Part shown: positions 13,327 through 21,982 of the stretch, piece by piece
Numbering within the stretch: the stretch's first letter is position 1
Layout of the letters: each line of letters opens with the position of its first letter
IMG/VR virus record: IMGVR_UViG_3300050821_004263
Span: 1-49,323 of that record
From: a virus
DNA: 49,323 nucleotides
Reading direction: 5' to 3' (one strand)
Translations under genes and position numbers: made by a program
Notes under the pieces: generated by a model
What the model was told of the DNA's origin: nothing
The model's database searches: none
What the model saw: only the letters and a program-made list of their open reading frames with translations

Positions 13327-14118
13327 CTAGCGATACAATACGGTAACGGAAGATGTTGAAACCCCAGCGAGCGTTACTTTAATGCTGGTGGTAAATTGGA
13401 TGCCGTTAGCAAACCCAATAGAAAACGGGGCAGTTGCGAGTGTACTTCCCAAAAGGCTGGAGGGCAAAACTGTGGTTGCCCCATCGAGAACCGTTACGCT
13501 GCCGAGGAGACTCGTCCCGTTAAGATATATACCATATAGCACTCCAGGCGTGCTCTTAACCGTAGTTGTTCCAGCGGCTGCGGGGATAATGGCGTAACTC
13601 GAAGGAGCTACGCCGGAACCAGAGCCCGCGGCGATTGTGACGGAACCGATATTGTTTGTCCCGGAATCGAGGCTAACGTGTGAACCTGAAGCTAACGCAA
13701 CCGTCGCACCCGAGGTTAGGCCGACCGTTGTGCCGGAAGGTAACGACACTTTGACATTCCCGCTGCCATCGAGCGGCCCAACTATTTCTGCGTTGATAAG
13801 ATTGGCTAGGGTTAAATCAGAAACCGAAGTCGTGATGGTTGTCGAGCCGCTGACATAGGTTGCACACCTTACGCGGAAGTAAATAGCCCCAGCAGTCTGC
13901 ATGTAATATATGCCGTCTGCCGTAATCTGTGAAACAGGGAGCCCGTTTTTGTCGACGAGCCCTACTTTAATGTAATTTACGCTATCTTGACTAATCTCAG
14001 AAACAAATATATTACTCCCAACATTGGTAAGCTGTATGCAGGAGGTCCCCTGACTCACAAACGGAGTTACATTTGTTGTTTGGTTAACGGCTGTTATTAC
14101 TGTTTGATCGTATGTCAT
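13327..14118 (-). CDS. Putative virion appendage protein, Ser/Thr/Gly-rich
   Basis: The 263-residue product is a low-charge, beta-rich protein with many Ser, Thr, Gly and Val residues (for example GTTVGLTSGATVALASGSHV), typical of fibre, decoration or tail-surface proteins. No enzymatic motif is seen. It sits between the secreted protein genes and the lysis cassette, and an AT-rich spacer separates it from the upstream gene, so it may have its own promoter. Confidence 0.6.
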   Translation of the reverse strand: MTYDQTVITAVNQTTNVTPFVSQGTSCIQLTNVGSNIFVSEISQDSVNYIKVGLVDKNGLPVSQITADGIYYMQTAGAIYFRVRCATYVSGSTTITTSVSDLTLANLINAEIVGPLDGSGNVKVSLPSGTTVGLTSGATVALASGSHVSLDSGTNNIGSVTIAAGSGSGVAPSSYAIIPAAAGTTTVKSTPGVLYGIYLNGTSLLGSVTVLDGATTVLPSSLLGSTLATAPFSIGFANGIQFTTSIKVTLAGVSTSSVTVLYR

Positions 14119-14191
14119 CGTGTCGTCTTTCAGTTTTTATTAAGCAATATATTGACTTGAAAGATATCTGATTAAAGCAGAAATATAAACT
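14119..14191 (-). promoter_or_regulatory. AT-rich spacer with two palindromes
   Basis: This 73-base gap is far richer in A and T than its surroundings. It contains the perfect palindromes CAATATATTG (14145-14154) and AGATATCT (14162-14169). It probably holds a promoter or operator for the 13327-14118 gene. No firm -35/-10 pair can be assigned. Confidence 0.4.
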
Positions 14192-16039
14192 CTACGCACC
14201 TTTATTCAGAAGAATGATGCCACTCTGCCCCGCGAGGTTACCAGGCGATACGGGATTAAACGACGCGACGTTGTTTGCCAATGAAGGGCTACCGGTACAG
14301 TTCACCGTGTACGAACTCAGCAACGCAATCGTCCCGCCTGTAGCCGCACCGTAGTTCACGCTTTGCAATGAGCCGGGGCTTGCCGCGAGATTGAGCGAGT
14401 AGTTGTACGTCGTAATCGCGTCGGTTGTAAACCAAGACGAGAGAATCGGTTCGCTCGTCGTGCTCGTGTTGACGCAGGCGGCCGCGGGACCTTTAGAAAC
14501 CCCGTTGATAAAGAGGTTGCGGTACTGTTGGCAGTAGATGCCCGCGGTGCCGACGCACTGTACGAGCAGGTCCGACGCGCCGTGCATATCGCCGCTGACG
14601 CTATCGCATCCGCCGCCGACCGTTTGCTTTGTCCCGTTCCACACGAACGGCTGCACCGTTTTTATCGGTGAGTATGGGACGAGCGTTTCTTCAAAGAAGT
14701 AGTTACCGTCGTACTGCCCGGTCACGCACGGATTATTGCTAATAAGACGAAGGGGTGCGCTCGGTGCGGGGTTTTGACTCACGGTGCTGTTGCACGTAAT
14801 GCCGAGGTACTCGTAGAGTACCCGGTCGGGGATTTGCGTCGCCGGGTCGGGTACGAGCCAATGCATCGCGGCAACGAGTGTTCGCACGGCGGCGCTTCCA
14901 CTGAGGTCTCCAGGCCCTCCAGTTCCGTAGCCGTACTCGAAGTCCACGATGTTCATGCCGTTGCACGCAGGGTCGTTCTGGACGTTCGCCATCGAGTTGA
15001 TAAGTTCAATGAGCGAGCCGGAACCGGCCAACGGCCACACGCCGCCGTTGACCTTGTGCATGATGACGTTTTCCCACAGCAGGTATTTGAGGTTGCCGTT
15101 TGCCCTTGCACACGCATTGTGGTACGCCCACGCATCGTCAATGAGGTCGGCGTAGTACGGGTCGTGACAGTGACCGCTCGCAATGACGCTACAACCGCTG
15201 GGGTCGCCACAGCATGATGCGGTGCCGTTCATCCACACCGGATAGTTGATGCGCGCCGCCCACACGCCAAGCGCACTTAGATGGTCGATGCCAACATTGA
15301 AGGAGCTGCCAGTGGCAATCTGGTTGCAGATTTGCGTTATGCCGCCGTGGTAGCCAATGCCGTATTCGGTCGTGGTCGTCTGCCCAGATGACCCGCACGC
15401 AAATTGCCCAGTCATCTGCGTCGTATCCTCGAATAGGCCCCAGCCTGCGGGAATAGGCGCGGCGGCAAGCACGGTGTTGATTTCTGTCGCGAAGCCTGCG
15501 TCGTTGGGGTTCCAATAGCCGCCGGTTTGCGTAGAAGACCCTGAAGGGCACGGTGTAGCCGTTGGCGCGCTTGGATTGGGCAGGCGATTAGCCGAAGTTA
15601 TGCCACCCGGATACTCGTGCGAGAACGAGGTTTCATCGTTTGCGTTCTGCCACGTCCACACGGTGTTTTCGACGCTGCCGGTACACGAGTTGAGCGCGAA
15701 GTCCTGATACCAATAATACTTGCAGTTCGCAGGAGCGGCACCATTGCATGCACCGCTTGCGTCACCAGTTGACGTTTGTTCGTTGTAGTCCACGGCAGAG
15801 AAGAGATACTGAAACGGGGTTGTTCCTGGCTCAGGCACAGCGGACGCCTGCGGTTGCACGATTGCCGCTGCCGGGATAACCGTTGGGATACCTGCAGGCG
15901 CAGCCGTTGCGCACGACACGCCGCATCCTGTAAAAGGCCATGTTCCATATGCGCTAACTGGCCGTCCAAGTATGACTACCAGGGACGCACAAGTAAATAC
16001 TATCAGAACTGCAGCCCGAGTGTTTTTAATGCTGGGCAT
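14192..16039 (-). CDS. Large secreted Cys-rich protein (unknown, possibly glycosidase-like)
   Basis: From ATG 16039 the N-terminus is a Sec signal peptide: KNTRAA, then VLIVFTCASLVVILG, with likely cleavage after VSA. The mature part of about 580 residues carries many Cys (several in CGDPSGC, HCHDP, GGGCDS, CVGTAGIYC) that could form disulfides after export. A central segment (YLLWENVIMH... MNIVDFEYGYG) resembles the acidic beta-strand ends of TIM-barrel glycosidases, but this is a weak match. Signal peptides are unusual on phage late proteins. The start overlaps the end of another secreted protein gene. ATG 16054 is an alternative start. Confidence 0.6.
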   Translation of the reverse strand: MPSIKNTRAAVLIVFTCASLVVILGRPVSAYGTWPFTGCGVSCATAAPAGIPTVIPAAAIVQPQASAVPEPGTTPFQYLFSAVDYNEQTSTGDASGACNGAAPANCKYYWYQDFALNSCTGSVENTVWTWQNANDETSFSHEYPGGITSANRLPNPSAPTATPCPSGSSTQTGGYWNPNDAGFATEINTVLAAAPIPAGWGLFEDTTQMTGQFACGSSGQTTTTEYGIGYHGGITQICNQIATGSSFNVGIDHLSALGVWAARINYPVWMNGTASCCGDPSGCSVIASGHCHDPYYADLIDDAWAYHNACARANGNLKYLLWENVIMHKVNGGVWPLAGSGSLIELINSMANVQNDPACNGMNIVDFEYGYGTGGPGDLSGSAAVRTLVAAMHWLVPDPATQIPDRVLYEYLGITCNSTVSQNPAPSAPLRLISNNPCVTGQYDGNYFFEETLVPYSPIKTVQPFVWNGTKQTVGGGCDSVSGDMHGASDLLVQCVGTAGIYCQQYRNLFINGVSKGPAAACVNTSTTSEPILSSWFTTDAITTYNYSLNLAASPGSLQSVNYGAATGGTIALLSSYTVNCTGSPSLANNVASFNPVSPGNLAGQSGIILLNKGA

Positions 16040-17159
16040 AAAAAGAAATTCCATAACCGTTGATGGTTGTGCCTGCCGTAACTATGCAAACGCCATCACC
16101 GGCCGGAATCGGATAAACCACGGAGGCTGGACCTGGCATACCGCTTGCCGATGATAACGGAGCCAGCGAACTCGACCATGCCGGGAGCCACTCGCCCGCC
16201 GCCGTTCCAACCTGTAAGGCTGCGGGGAAAAAAGTCCCAGTTCCCGTTCCGCACGTTGCTCCAGAACCATACTCAAACTGCGCCGTTGCCGCAGCGTTTG
16301 TTCCGCCACTCAGCCACGTAAGAAGCGAGATATAGATAGACTCACCAGCTACTGGAGCAATTATTTGCGTTGTGGTTGCTGTCGTAATGTTAGCGGTTGT
16401 GGCCTTGGAATCTGCGAGCGTGTCGAGATATATTGTCGGTGGATTTCCAGAACCCAACAATAAGCGTTGTACCTCAGCCCCGCCGCCCGGTGAGGCTGTC
16501 GGAATAGGCGTCGGCGTGTTGGCAACATGGACGCAGATGGCAAGGTCTGGGGTACACGTTGCCGCAGGTGCAGGCGTCGTTACCGGCTGCGTATAGAGCG
16601 GCGATGGTTGAACTGGCGCACTGTCGTGAACGCTGCACGGGTTCTGCCCCGGAGGCGCGCACGATACTGGGTACACGCCACCGGCAGGCGTTGGAATCGG
16701 GGTTGCCCCGCCCCCACCGCTCCCCGCAATCGTGCTCGAAGCGCCGGAAACGTAGGCCGTCACCGTTACCGTCTGCCCGCTCCACGTCGGGTCTGGCGCA
16801 ATCCGAACGCACACCCCATTTATCGGGCCGAACTGGTACGTCACGCCGGAGGTTGGCGAAAGGGGCTGCGCTTGTGCCGTTCCGGCCAGCGTGCTAATCG
16901 TTGTGTTCGTGTAGGTGTACGTGTCGTTGGACACCTGAACGTCGATGGGGCCGCTCCCGGTCGCCTGAAACGTCCCCGAGTTTTGCCCGGTGAGGTTGCA
17001 AAAGATAATGGGCGGACTCCCCGAGGTAGTGAAAACCTGCGTTACAGGGCGGATATAAGGCACCTGAGCGTGCGAAGGCCACGGGGGCCATGTAGCGACC
17101 ACCAAAGCGGAGAGCATCGCCAGCGCGGCAATAGAGCGGGTCGTAACGGTACGTTTCAA
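16026..17159 (-). CDS. Secreted beta-rich protein with TTG start
   Basis: I start it at TTG 17159, behind GGAGG (17166-17170), because this gives a proper signal peptide (LKRTVTTRSIAALAMLSALV, cleavage after SHA) and avoids a 170-base overlap with the next gene. The 377-residue product has a beta-rich N-terminal domain, a Pro/Thr-rich linker (PIPTPAGG, TPTPIPTASPGG) and a C-terminal domain of about 130 residues ending GYGISFYAQH. Cys pairs fit an oxidising compartment. It forms a pair with the downstream secreted protein. The function is unknown. Confidence 0.65.
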   Translation of the reverse strand: MKRTVTTRSIAALAMLSALVVATWPPWPSHAQVPYIRPVTQVFTTSGSPPIIFCNLTGQNSGTFQATGSGPIDVQVSNDTYTYTNTTISTLAGTAQAQPLSPTSGVTYQFGPINGVCVRIAPDPTWSGQTVTVTAYVSGASSTIAGSGGGGATPIPTPAGGVYPVSCAPPGQNPCSVHDSAPVQPSPLYTQPVTTPAPAATCTPDLAICVHVANTPTPIPTASPGGGAEVQRLLLGSGNPPTIYLDTLADSKATTANITTATTTQIIAPVAGESIYISLLTWLSGGTNAAATAQFEYGSGATCGTGTGTFFPAALQVGTAAGEWLPAWSSSLAPLSSASGMPGPASVVYPIPAGDGVCIVTAGTTINGYGISFYAQH

Positions 17160-17187
17160 CGGGAACCTCCTGATGTAAGTATAGCCG

Positions 17188-19419
17188 CTAAGGCCCGAGC
17201 AACGGGTTAGCCGACGTTGGGGAAGTGGTTGCCTCATTAGGCGTCGGCGGTAAAAGGGGGTTGATATTCGGGGGAGCGACGGTTGCCTTCGCCTTATGCG
17301 GCAGCGAAATGCCCGTTGACGAAAAGAGGGCCTGGTTCGCAATTGGGTCTGGAGCGTAGCCACGCAGTGTCTTTCCGTGAACCGCTGGAATCATGTCGAT
17401 AACATCGCGCAAGTAGGGCACCGGGCTCGTCCCGATATCGAGGGCCGTGCCGGCCGGAGTGCGACCCGAGAGAAGCCACTTAGAGAGCTGCTTGCCACCA
17501 GGAAGCGATTGCGCACCGAGCGCCACAGGTAGTTTTACGAGGTCGCTCGTCTTAGAGCGCAAATACGTCGGCAAACCGCGCCCCACGTTTGCAGTCGGCT
17601 GATACAGTGTCGTATCCGTCTTGGGATTACCGCCGCCAAGGAATCGACCACCGAGAAGGCGGTTTTCTAACTCCACAAGCGCTGGCTGTTTTGCCGTTGC
17701 ACCGAGGACCGCCTTAGCGCCCCCTTCTGCAAACGTCGCAAATGGCATAAACCATTGCAGCATCCCGTTGAGCGGCGAGTGGTTGGCGTAGTTAACAAGT
17801 TCGTTTGATGCCCTGACACCTGCTTCGAGCGGATGCATCCCAGACTTAACGTACTTATCTGAGAGCGCCGTCTTAGCCGCGGTGTCCCAATCCCAGGTCC
17901 AACGATTCATTACTCTCGTAGGGGCTAACTTCCCGAGAATTCCAGGTGCCTTCTCATGCGTTGCAATATCAACGCCACGCTCGATTGCCGGGAGCATCGC
18001 TTCAAAGCGTTTTACCTCGTCGCCGCCTGCACGAACGATGCGCGCAAAATGTAACGCCGCGAGTGGAACCTGCTCCGGTGCGCGCGCTAGCAGCAACGAG
18101 AGAATGTTAAACATATGGATTGGCGTCGTGCCAACGATACCAAGTTTCGGTAAGTTGACGAGTCCTCTGATAGACTCTGCGGCCTTTTGCCCCACGGTGC
18201 GCTCGGTACCAGTGGCCGGCGAAGTAACCGTGAAAATGTCGCGAATTGACGGTGGTATGTTCTGCACACCACCATAAACCTTGCCGAGTTCGTCTATTGC
18301 CTTGTTCGCTGTAATGGCTCGGGCCGACGTTTTAAGCATCCCGTCAAACGCCTTCTCAAACTCGTCCACTTTACTGCTGCTGATTTTGAACGGCGTCTGC
18401 TCAAGAATATGCGGGTTGCGCGGTTCGAGCATATTGAACTCGCGCGCAGGCCGATTGGGGTCAACGACCTTCTCGTAGTTGTGACCAGGGAAATACTTTG
18501 CGCGGTAGTTGGCCGAGGTAAACTCTCCGGGGCGTCCTGCGAATTCTTGCAACTCACGCGGTAGCGGATGCGAACCAACAATGTCCTCTAAGCCGCTTCC
18601 CGGTGAGGCTTGCATCCTAACAAGCGCGTCGGTAAGGTTCTTGCGGGACTTTGCTGCCATCGCAATCTTTTGGTCTTGCAGGACGCGCTCCTCAAGTTCT
18701 GGCGGGAGTTGCCCGTGCAGCACCTTTTGCACCGCGCTTGTTTGCGCTTTGGTTAGGCCTGCCATCGCGGCGGAATCCATTGCGGACAAGCGGCGGTAGA
18801 GTTCGCGCTGCTCTGCACGCTGACGATTCAGCATTCCGACCGCCTGCATCCACCGTCCGCGTCCGACTTGGTTTATTGCTTCGCCGCCAAAGTTAAGTAG
18901 CCGCGTTGCAGCGTGCGAAATGTCCGTAATGATTCCAGGACCCCATACCGGGAGATGCGCCTTATCCACTGCGCTCAGAACCTTGGAGCCGTACGTGCCG
19001 ACGTACTTTGTCAAGGGACCAGTATCGGCCGTTTCCAGCGTGAGCGGGTCGGTCCCCGTATCGAGTACCGCATCGTACACGCCTTGCAATGCGTGTGGCA
19101 TTTGCGCGTAATGGTCGGCCCCGTATTTTAGGAACTCGGTTAACGGCGCATTGAGGAGGTACCCCGGAACCATGTCCTGGCGCGGTAGCGATGAAATAAC
19201 CTTACGCAACGCCGCGCGATTAGCGTCTGACGTTCCGCCGTGGAATATGGCTTCGTGCAAAGCCGCTCGTTGGAAGTCGAGCAGGTCGCCGAGGTTGTGA
19301 ATCGGCGGTGCGTGGAAGCGACTCGACGTTTGCGGTGGCGCTACAGGTAGCGCAGCAGGCGGCGTTCCAAGCGACGGTTGCGCGGGAGGCGAGGATGAAT
19401 CGAGTAACGGGTTATCCAC
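17188..19419 (-). CDS. Large internal virion / ejection-type protein
   Basis: This 743-residue, largely helical protein starts at GTG 19419. It has low-complexity Pro-rich ends and a region NELVNYANHSPLNGMLQWFM followed by PFATFAEGGAKAV. That pattern recalls the LPD38-type region of large polyvalent phage proteins and podovirus ejection proteins. Its place downstream of tail and small internal protein genes, with three genes in the order small, medium, large, matches the P22/T7-type ejection protein set. I infer delivery into the host with the DNA. No lytic motif is seen. Confidence 0.6.
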   Translation of the reverse strand: MDNPLLDSSSPPAQPSLGTPPAALPVAPPQTSSRFHAPPIHNLGDLLDFQRAALHEAIFHGGTSDANRAALRKVISSLPRQDMVPGYLLNAPLTEFLKYGADHYAQMPHALQGVYDAVLDTGTDPLTLETADTGPLTKYVGTYGSKVLSAVDKAHLPVWGPGIITDISHAATRLLNFGGEAINQVGRGRWMQAVGMLNRQRAEQRELYRRLSAMDSAAMAGLTKAQTSAVQKVLHGQLPPELEERVLQDQKIAMAAKSRKNLTDALVRMQASPGSGLEDIVGSHPLPRELQEFAGRPGEFTSANYRAKYFPGHNYEKVVDPNRPAREFNMLEPRNPHILEQTPFKISSSKVDEFEKAFDGMLKTSARAITANKAIDELGKVYGGVQNIPPSIRDIFTVTSPATGTERTVGQKAAESIRGLVNLPKLGIVGTTPIHMFNILSLLLARAPEQVPLAALHFARIVRAGGDEVKRFEAMLPAIERGVDIATHEKAPGILGKLAPTRVMNRWTWDWDTAAKTALSDKYVKSGMHPLEAGVRASNELVNYANHSPLNGMLQWFMPFATFAEGGAKAVLGATAKQPALVELENRLLGGRFLGGGNPKTDTTLYQPTANVGRGLPTYLRSKTSDLVKLPVALGAQSLPGGKQLSKWLLSGRTPAGTALDIGTSPVPYLRDVIDMIPAVHGKTLRGYAPDPIANQALFSSTGISLPHKAKATVAPPNINPLLPPTPNEATTSPTSANPLLGP

Positions 19420-19420
19420 G

Positions 19421-20506
19421 TCACCGTGGTCCTAATCCGTAGTGCTTCAAAATCTCGGCTGCCTCGGAGTTCGTGTAACGACCTGCCATTACTGCATCGA
19501 AAACAAAGCCTTGAATCTTGGCTTTAGGAACCTTAGAGAGTTTAGTGATTGCCTCGTTTACCTTTGGGTCGCCGCTTTCTCGTCCAATCGGCGGCGGCGG
19601 AAGGCGCGGAGGAGCAGACGCAAAGGGAGTTCCAGGCGTACCACCGCCAACCGGAGGCGGCGGACCTTGAAATGCACCTCGGTCTGGAGGCAAGGTAATG
19701 TTGATAGGAACGTTAACCGGAGGAACTGGCTGCACCGCTCCACTGGGAGCTTTTGGATATGATGAAGAGCCAGCGCGAGCAGCGTCGTTATACTCGGTAT
19801 CGAACTCGCGTCCTTGAACCTGAGCGTTCCCGAGCTGCACCCGAATCTGTCCCTCGTAATCCGCTATCGCAGCGCGCGCCGCATTGTTCTCGTCGTATCC
19901 TTGAAGGCGGTACGCGCCAGCAAGTTGCGCTAGGTTCCACCGCGCACCGTAGTTGTACCGTGCAAGCGCCTGCGAGTTAGCCATTTGCATCGAAGCGCGC
20001 TGCAAGGTGGCCGCATCGTGACCCGCGGCAATCTCTCGCGCGCGAGCAGGTAGGTCATTCATCGCCTTAGTTTGCGCCTCGGCTAGCGCCGTTTTAGGGC
20101 CGGCGGTGAACTGCGCGTTTGTTACCTCGCCGTATCCGCGCGGAATAGTCGCCGCGGCTTTCCCCCAATACTCAATACCCTGCGGGTCGTTCTGCTCGAT
20201 AGCCTGCGCGTAGTTGCGCGCGGTTATCGTCGCTATATCATCGTAGGTCGCATTCTGCGGAATCTTGGCGTACTTGCCCGTAAGCGGCAGCGGTTTGAGC
20301 GTGTTCGGGTCGTAACCTTGCTCCGTTGCGTTGAGCGCCGTCGTCTTTTGCTCCGCCGCCGTACGCGCCTTTTCTTGTTCAATCTCGGCGTTCTGGTAGG
20401 CCGTTTCGGACGCAGTGCGCTGCTGCTCTTGCTGGTTTTGCAAGCGCTGCTGGCGACCTTGGCCGTAGCCTGCGTATCCCGTGAGGAGCGCGGTGAGGAG
20501 CGCCAT
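19421..20506 (-). CDS. Putative internal virion protein
   Basis: The 361-residue product has a Gly/Ala N-terminus (ALLTALLTGYAGYGQGRQQR), then a long Gln/Ala/Glu helical region, a Pro-rich linker (PPPPVGGGTPGTP) and a small helical C-terminal domain. Composition and position between two other Ala/Gln-rich genes fit an ejection protein. The stop leaves one base before the next start. No known domain. Confidence 0.55.
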   Translation of the reverse strand: MALLTALLTGYAGYGQGRQQRLQNQQEQQRTASETAYQNAEIEQEKARTAAEQKTTALNATEQGYDPNTLKPLPLTGKYAKIPQNATYDDIATITARNYAQAIEQNDPQGIEYWGKAAATIPRGYGEVTNAQFTAGPKTALAEAQTKAMNDLPARAREIAAGHDAATLQRASMQMANSQALARYNYGARWNLAQLAGAYRLQGYDENNAARAAIADYEGQIRVQLGNAQVQGREFDTEYNDAARAGSSSYPKAPSGAVQPVPPVNVPINITLPPDRGAFQGPPPPVGGGTPGTPFASAPPRLPPPPIGRESGDPKVNEAITKLSKVPKAKIQGFVFDAVMAGRYTNSEAAEILKHYGLGPR

Positions 20507-21051
20507 TAGTAGGGTGAACTTTGCTGCTCAGTCGAGCCGTAGTAGCCGCCATTGTCATACGACGACGCATTAGCAGGGTTCGCCGCATAACTTCCGCCGT
20601 TATTCGGCGCACTACCAAAGTTCGGCGGGACGCCACCGATGGCTTGACCTGCACCGGAAAGCGCCTGGTAAAACTGCTGAATCGCATCGTTGTATGATTG
20701 CACCTGCGCGCCTGGCATTTGCGCGTTGATGTTGTTGTAGCCTTGCAGCGCCTCTTGGTAGAGCGGTGCCGTTACGCCCGCGAGTGTTGACGCTTGCCCT
20801 GAAGCGACGTTGCCACTGAGTGAGCGACCCTGGCCGCTACCGACGAGGCCCGTTGCCGCGGCTTGTGACGCTACCTGTTGGTCCTGCTGCGCGAACTCCG
20901 GTCGAAGTTGCGCGGCCTGCAATCGCGCGAAGTCTGCGGCTGCCGGCGAACCCGCTGCGTTAATTTCATTGTTGAGAGCGTTCTGATAATAGCCCCCTGT
21001 CGTATTCGCGGCGCTTCCCGCTCCGGCGAGCCCGGCAATAAGGTTGCTCAT
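20506..21051 (-). CDS. Small Ala/Gln-rich internal virion protein
   Basis: The 181-residue product starts SNLIAGLAGAGSAANTTGGY and is rich in Ala, Gln, Asn and Gly, a composition typical of the smallest ejection protein in short-tailed phages. The C-terminus is Asn/Ser/Tyr-rich and disordered. Its stop overlaps the next start, and its start overlaps the GNAT-like gene's end. The role is inferred from context. Confidence 0.55.
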   Translation of the reverse strand: MSNLIAGLAGAGSAANTTGGYYQNALNNEINAAGSPAAADFARLQAAQLRPEFAQQDQQVASQAAATGLVGSGQGRSLSGNVASGQASTLAGVTAPLYQEALQGYNNINAQMPGAQVQSYNDAIQQFYQALSGAGQAIGGVPPNFGSAPNNGGSYAANPANASSYDNGGYYGSTEQQSSPY

Positions 21052-21566
21052 TCCTGATACTCCAAAAACGCCCGCGTGACGACACCGCCAAGCCGCTCCA
21101 TCGTTTTGATAAGCGCTTTATCGCCAACTGCAGGAGCGCCGCAAAAACGTCGGCCATCGCGTTTCGCCTCAGCAATAAGCCACCGCGTGAGTTCGACCAC
21201 CGCACGATGCGAGCCGCGAATACTGAGCAACTCGCGAACGTTCTGCGAACCGTGCCAGTCGTAGCGGTCGGTGAAAGCAGCCAGCCCAGCTACTTGTCGA
21301 AAGCCATCTTGGTCAACTCTCGAACTTTCCCAGTAGGCGAGCCAGCTTACGCTTTGCATATCATTGAGGGTGGGGCGTCGGAACGCAAATCCTTCCTCGG
21401 TGGGCTCGTTGGGAATCGGCGGCAATTTGCCGCAGTCGTGCAATAGTGAAACCAAGAGCGCCGGAACGACCTCAATAGCCCGCGTGCTGGTCCTCGGCGC
21501 GGAGAGCATAGGGCCATTTTCCCGAGCGAGAGGGGCCTGTTCGGCCCCCAAAAAGGGGGTTTGCAT
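21048..21566 (-). CDS. GNAT-like protein in the ejection gene cluster
   Basis: The frame codes for 172 residues. The region after about residue 60 (RRPTLNDMQSVSWLAYWESS, then HRAVVELTRWLIAEAKRDG and MERLGGVVTRAFLEY) has the helix-strand order of a degenerate GNAT acetyltransferase fold, as found in small proteins beside podovirus tail genes. The acetyl-CoA loop is not clear, so it may be structural. The first 19 residues run through the CCCCCTTTTTGGGGG palindrome right after the upstream stop, so the true start may lie downstream of 21566. Confidence 0.5.
   Translation of the reverse strand: MQTPFLGAEQAPLARENGPMLSAPRTSTRAIEVVPALLVSLLHDCGKLPPIPNEPTEEGFAFRRPTLNDMQSVSWLAYWESSRVDQDGFRQVAGLAAFTDRYDWHGSQNVRELLSIRGSHRAVVELTRWLIAEAKRDGRRFCGAPAVGDKALIKTMERLGGVVTRAFLEYQE
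21545..21559. repeat. CCCCCAAAAAGGGGG palindrome, copy 1
   Basis: This perfect 15-base element is the first of three identical copies (also 33830-33844 and 37038-37052). It begins six bases after the stop codon of the 21566-21982 gene in the direction of late transcription. It would fold as a 5-bp G-C hairpin with a 5-base U loop on late mRNA. Confidence 0.75.
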
Positions 21567-21982
21567 TATGGCGTCTGCACCGCCTGAAAATGGACAAGCC
21601 GCACGTCAGCGGGGTCCGACGACTGCACGACCGCCCCCGTGGTCGTTACCTGTATGACGCTCAACTCTTGTGGAGCCGTGGGATTGGCTTGCTGTGCCGT
21701 CGCTGTGACCGCCGGCGGCTTCGTAAACTGTGTCGAGAACTTCCATACCGCGAGCGCCCCGTTCGTGTGCGGGATGAGTGTGAGTATTTTGCTGTCGGTC
21801 GGCGTGGTGTTCGGCGCGTTGGTGGCCGTAGCAGCGGTGTTGCGATTGCCCGTCTGCCCTCGCGTTGAGCCAGGCGGCGGGAGGACAGATGCAGGCGCAA
21901 AGTAACGCCGCATTTTATTCGCCTCTTGGTGCGTGGTCGCCATGAGCGCGCGCGCCTTCTTCTCAGCCAACGACCGAATCAC
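21566..21982 (-). CDS. Hypothetical tail-associated protein
   Basis: GTG 21982 overlaps the stop of the tail stabilisation protein (GTGA), and I prefer it to the longer frame from 22018. The 138-residue product has a basic helical start (IRSLAEKKARALMATTHQEA), a Thr/Asn-rich linker and a beta-rich C-terminal half (VWKFSTQFTKPPAV..., VRLVHFQAVQTP). The C-terminal part looks like a small virion surface domain. Unknown function. Confidence 0.6.
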   Translation of the reverse strand: MIRSLAEKKARALMATTHQEANKMRRYFAPASVLPPPGSTRGQTGNRNTAATATNAPNTTPTDSKILTLIPHTNGALAVWKFSTQFTKPPAVTATAQQANPTAPQELSVIQVTTTGAVVQSSDPADVRLVHFQAVQTP

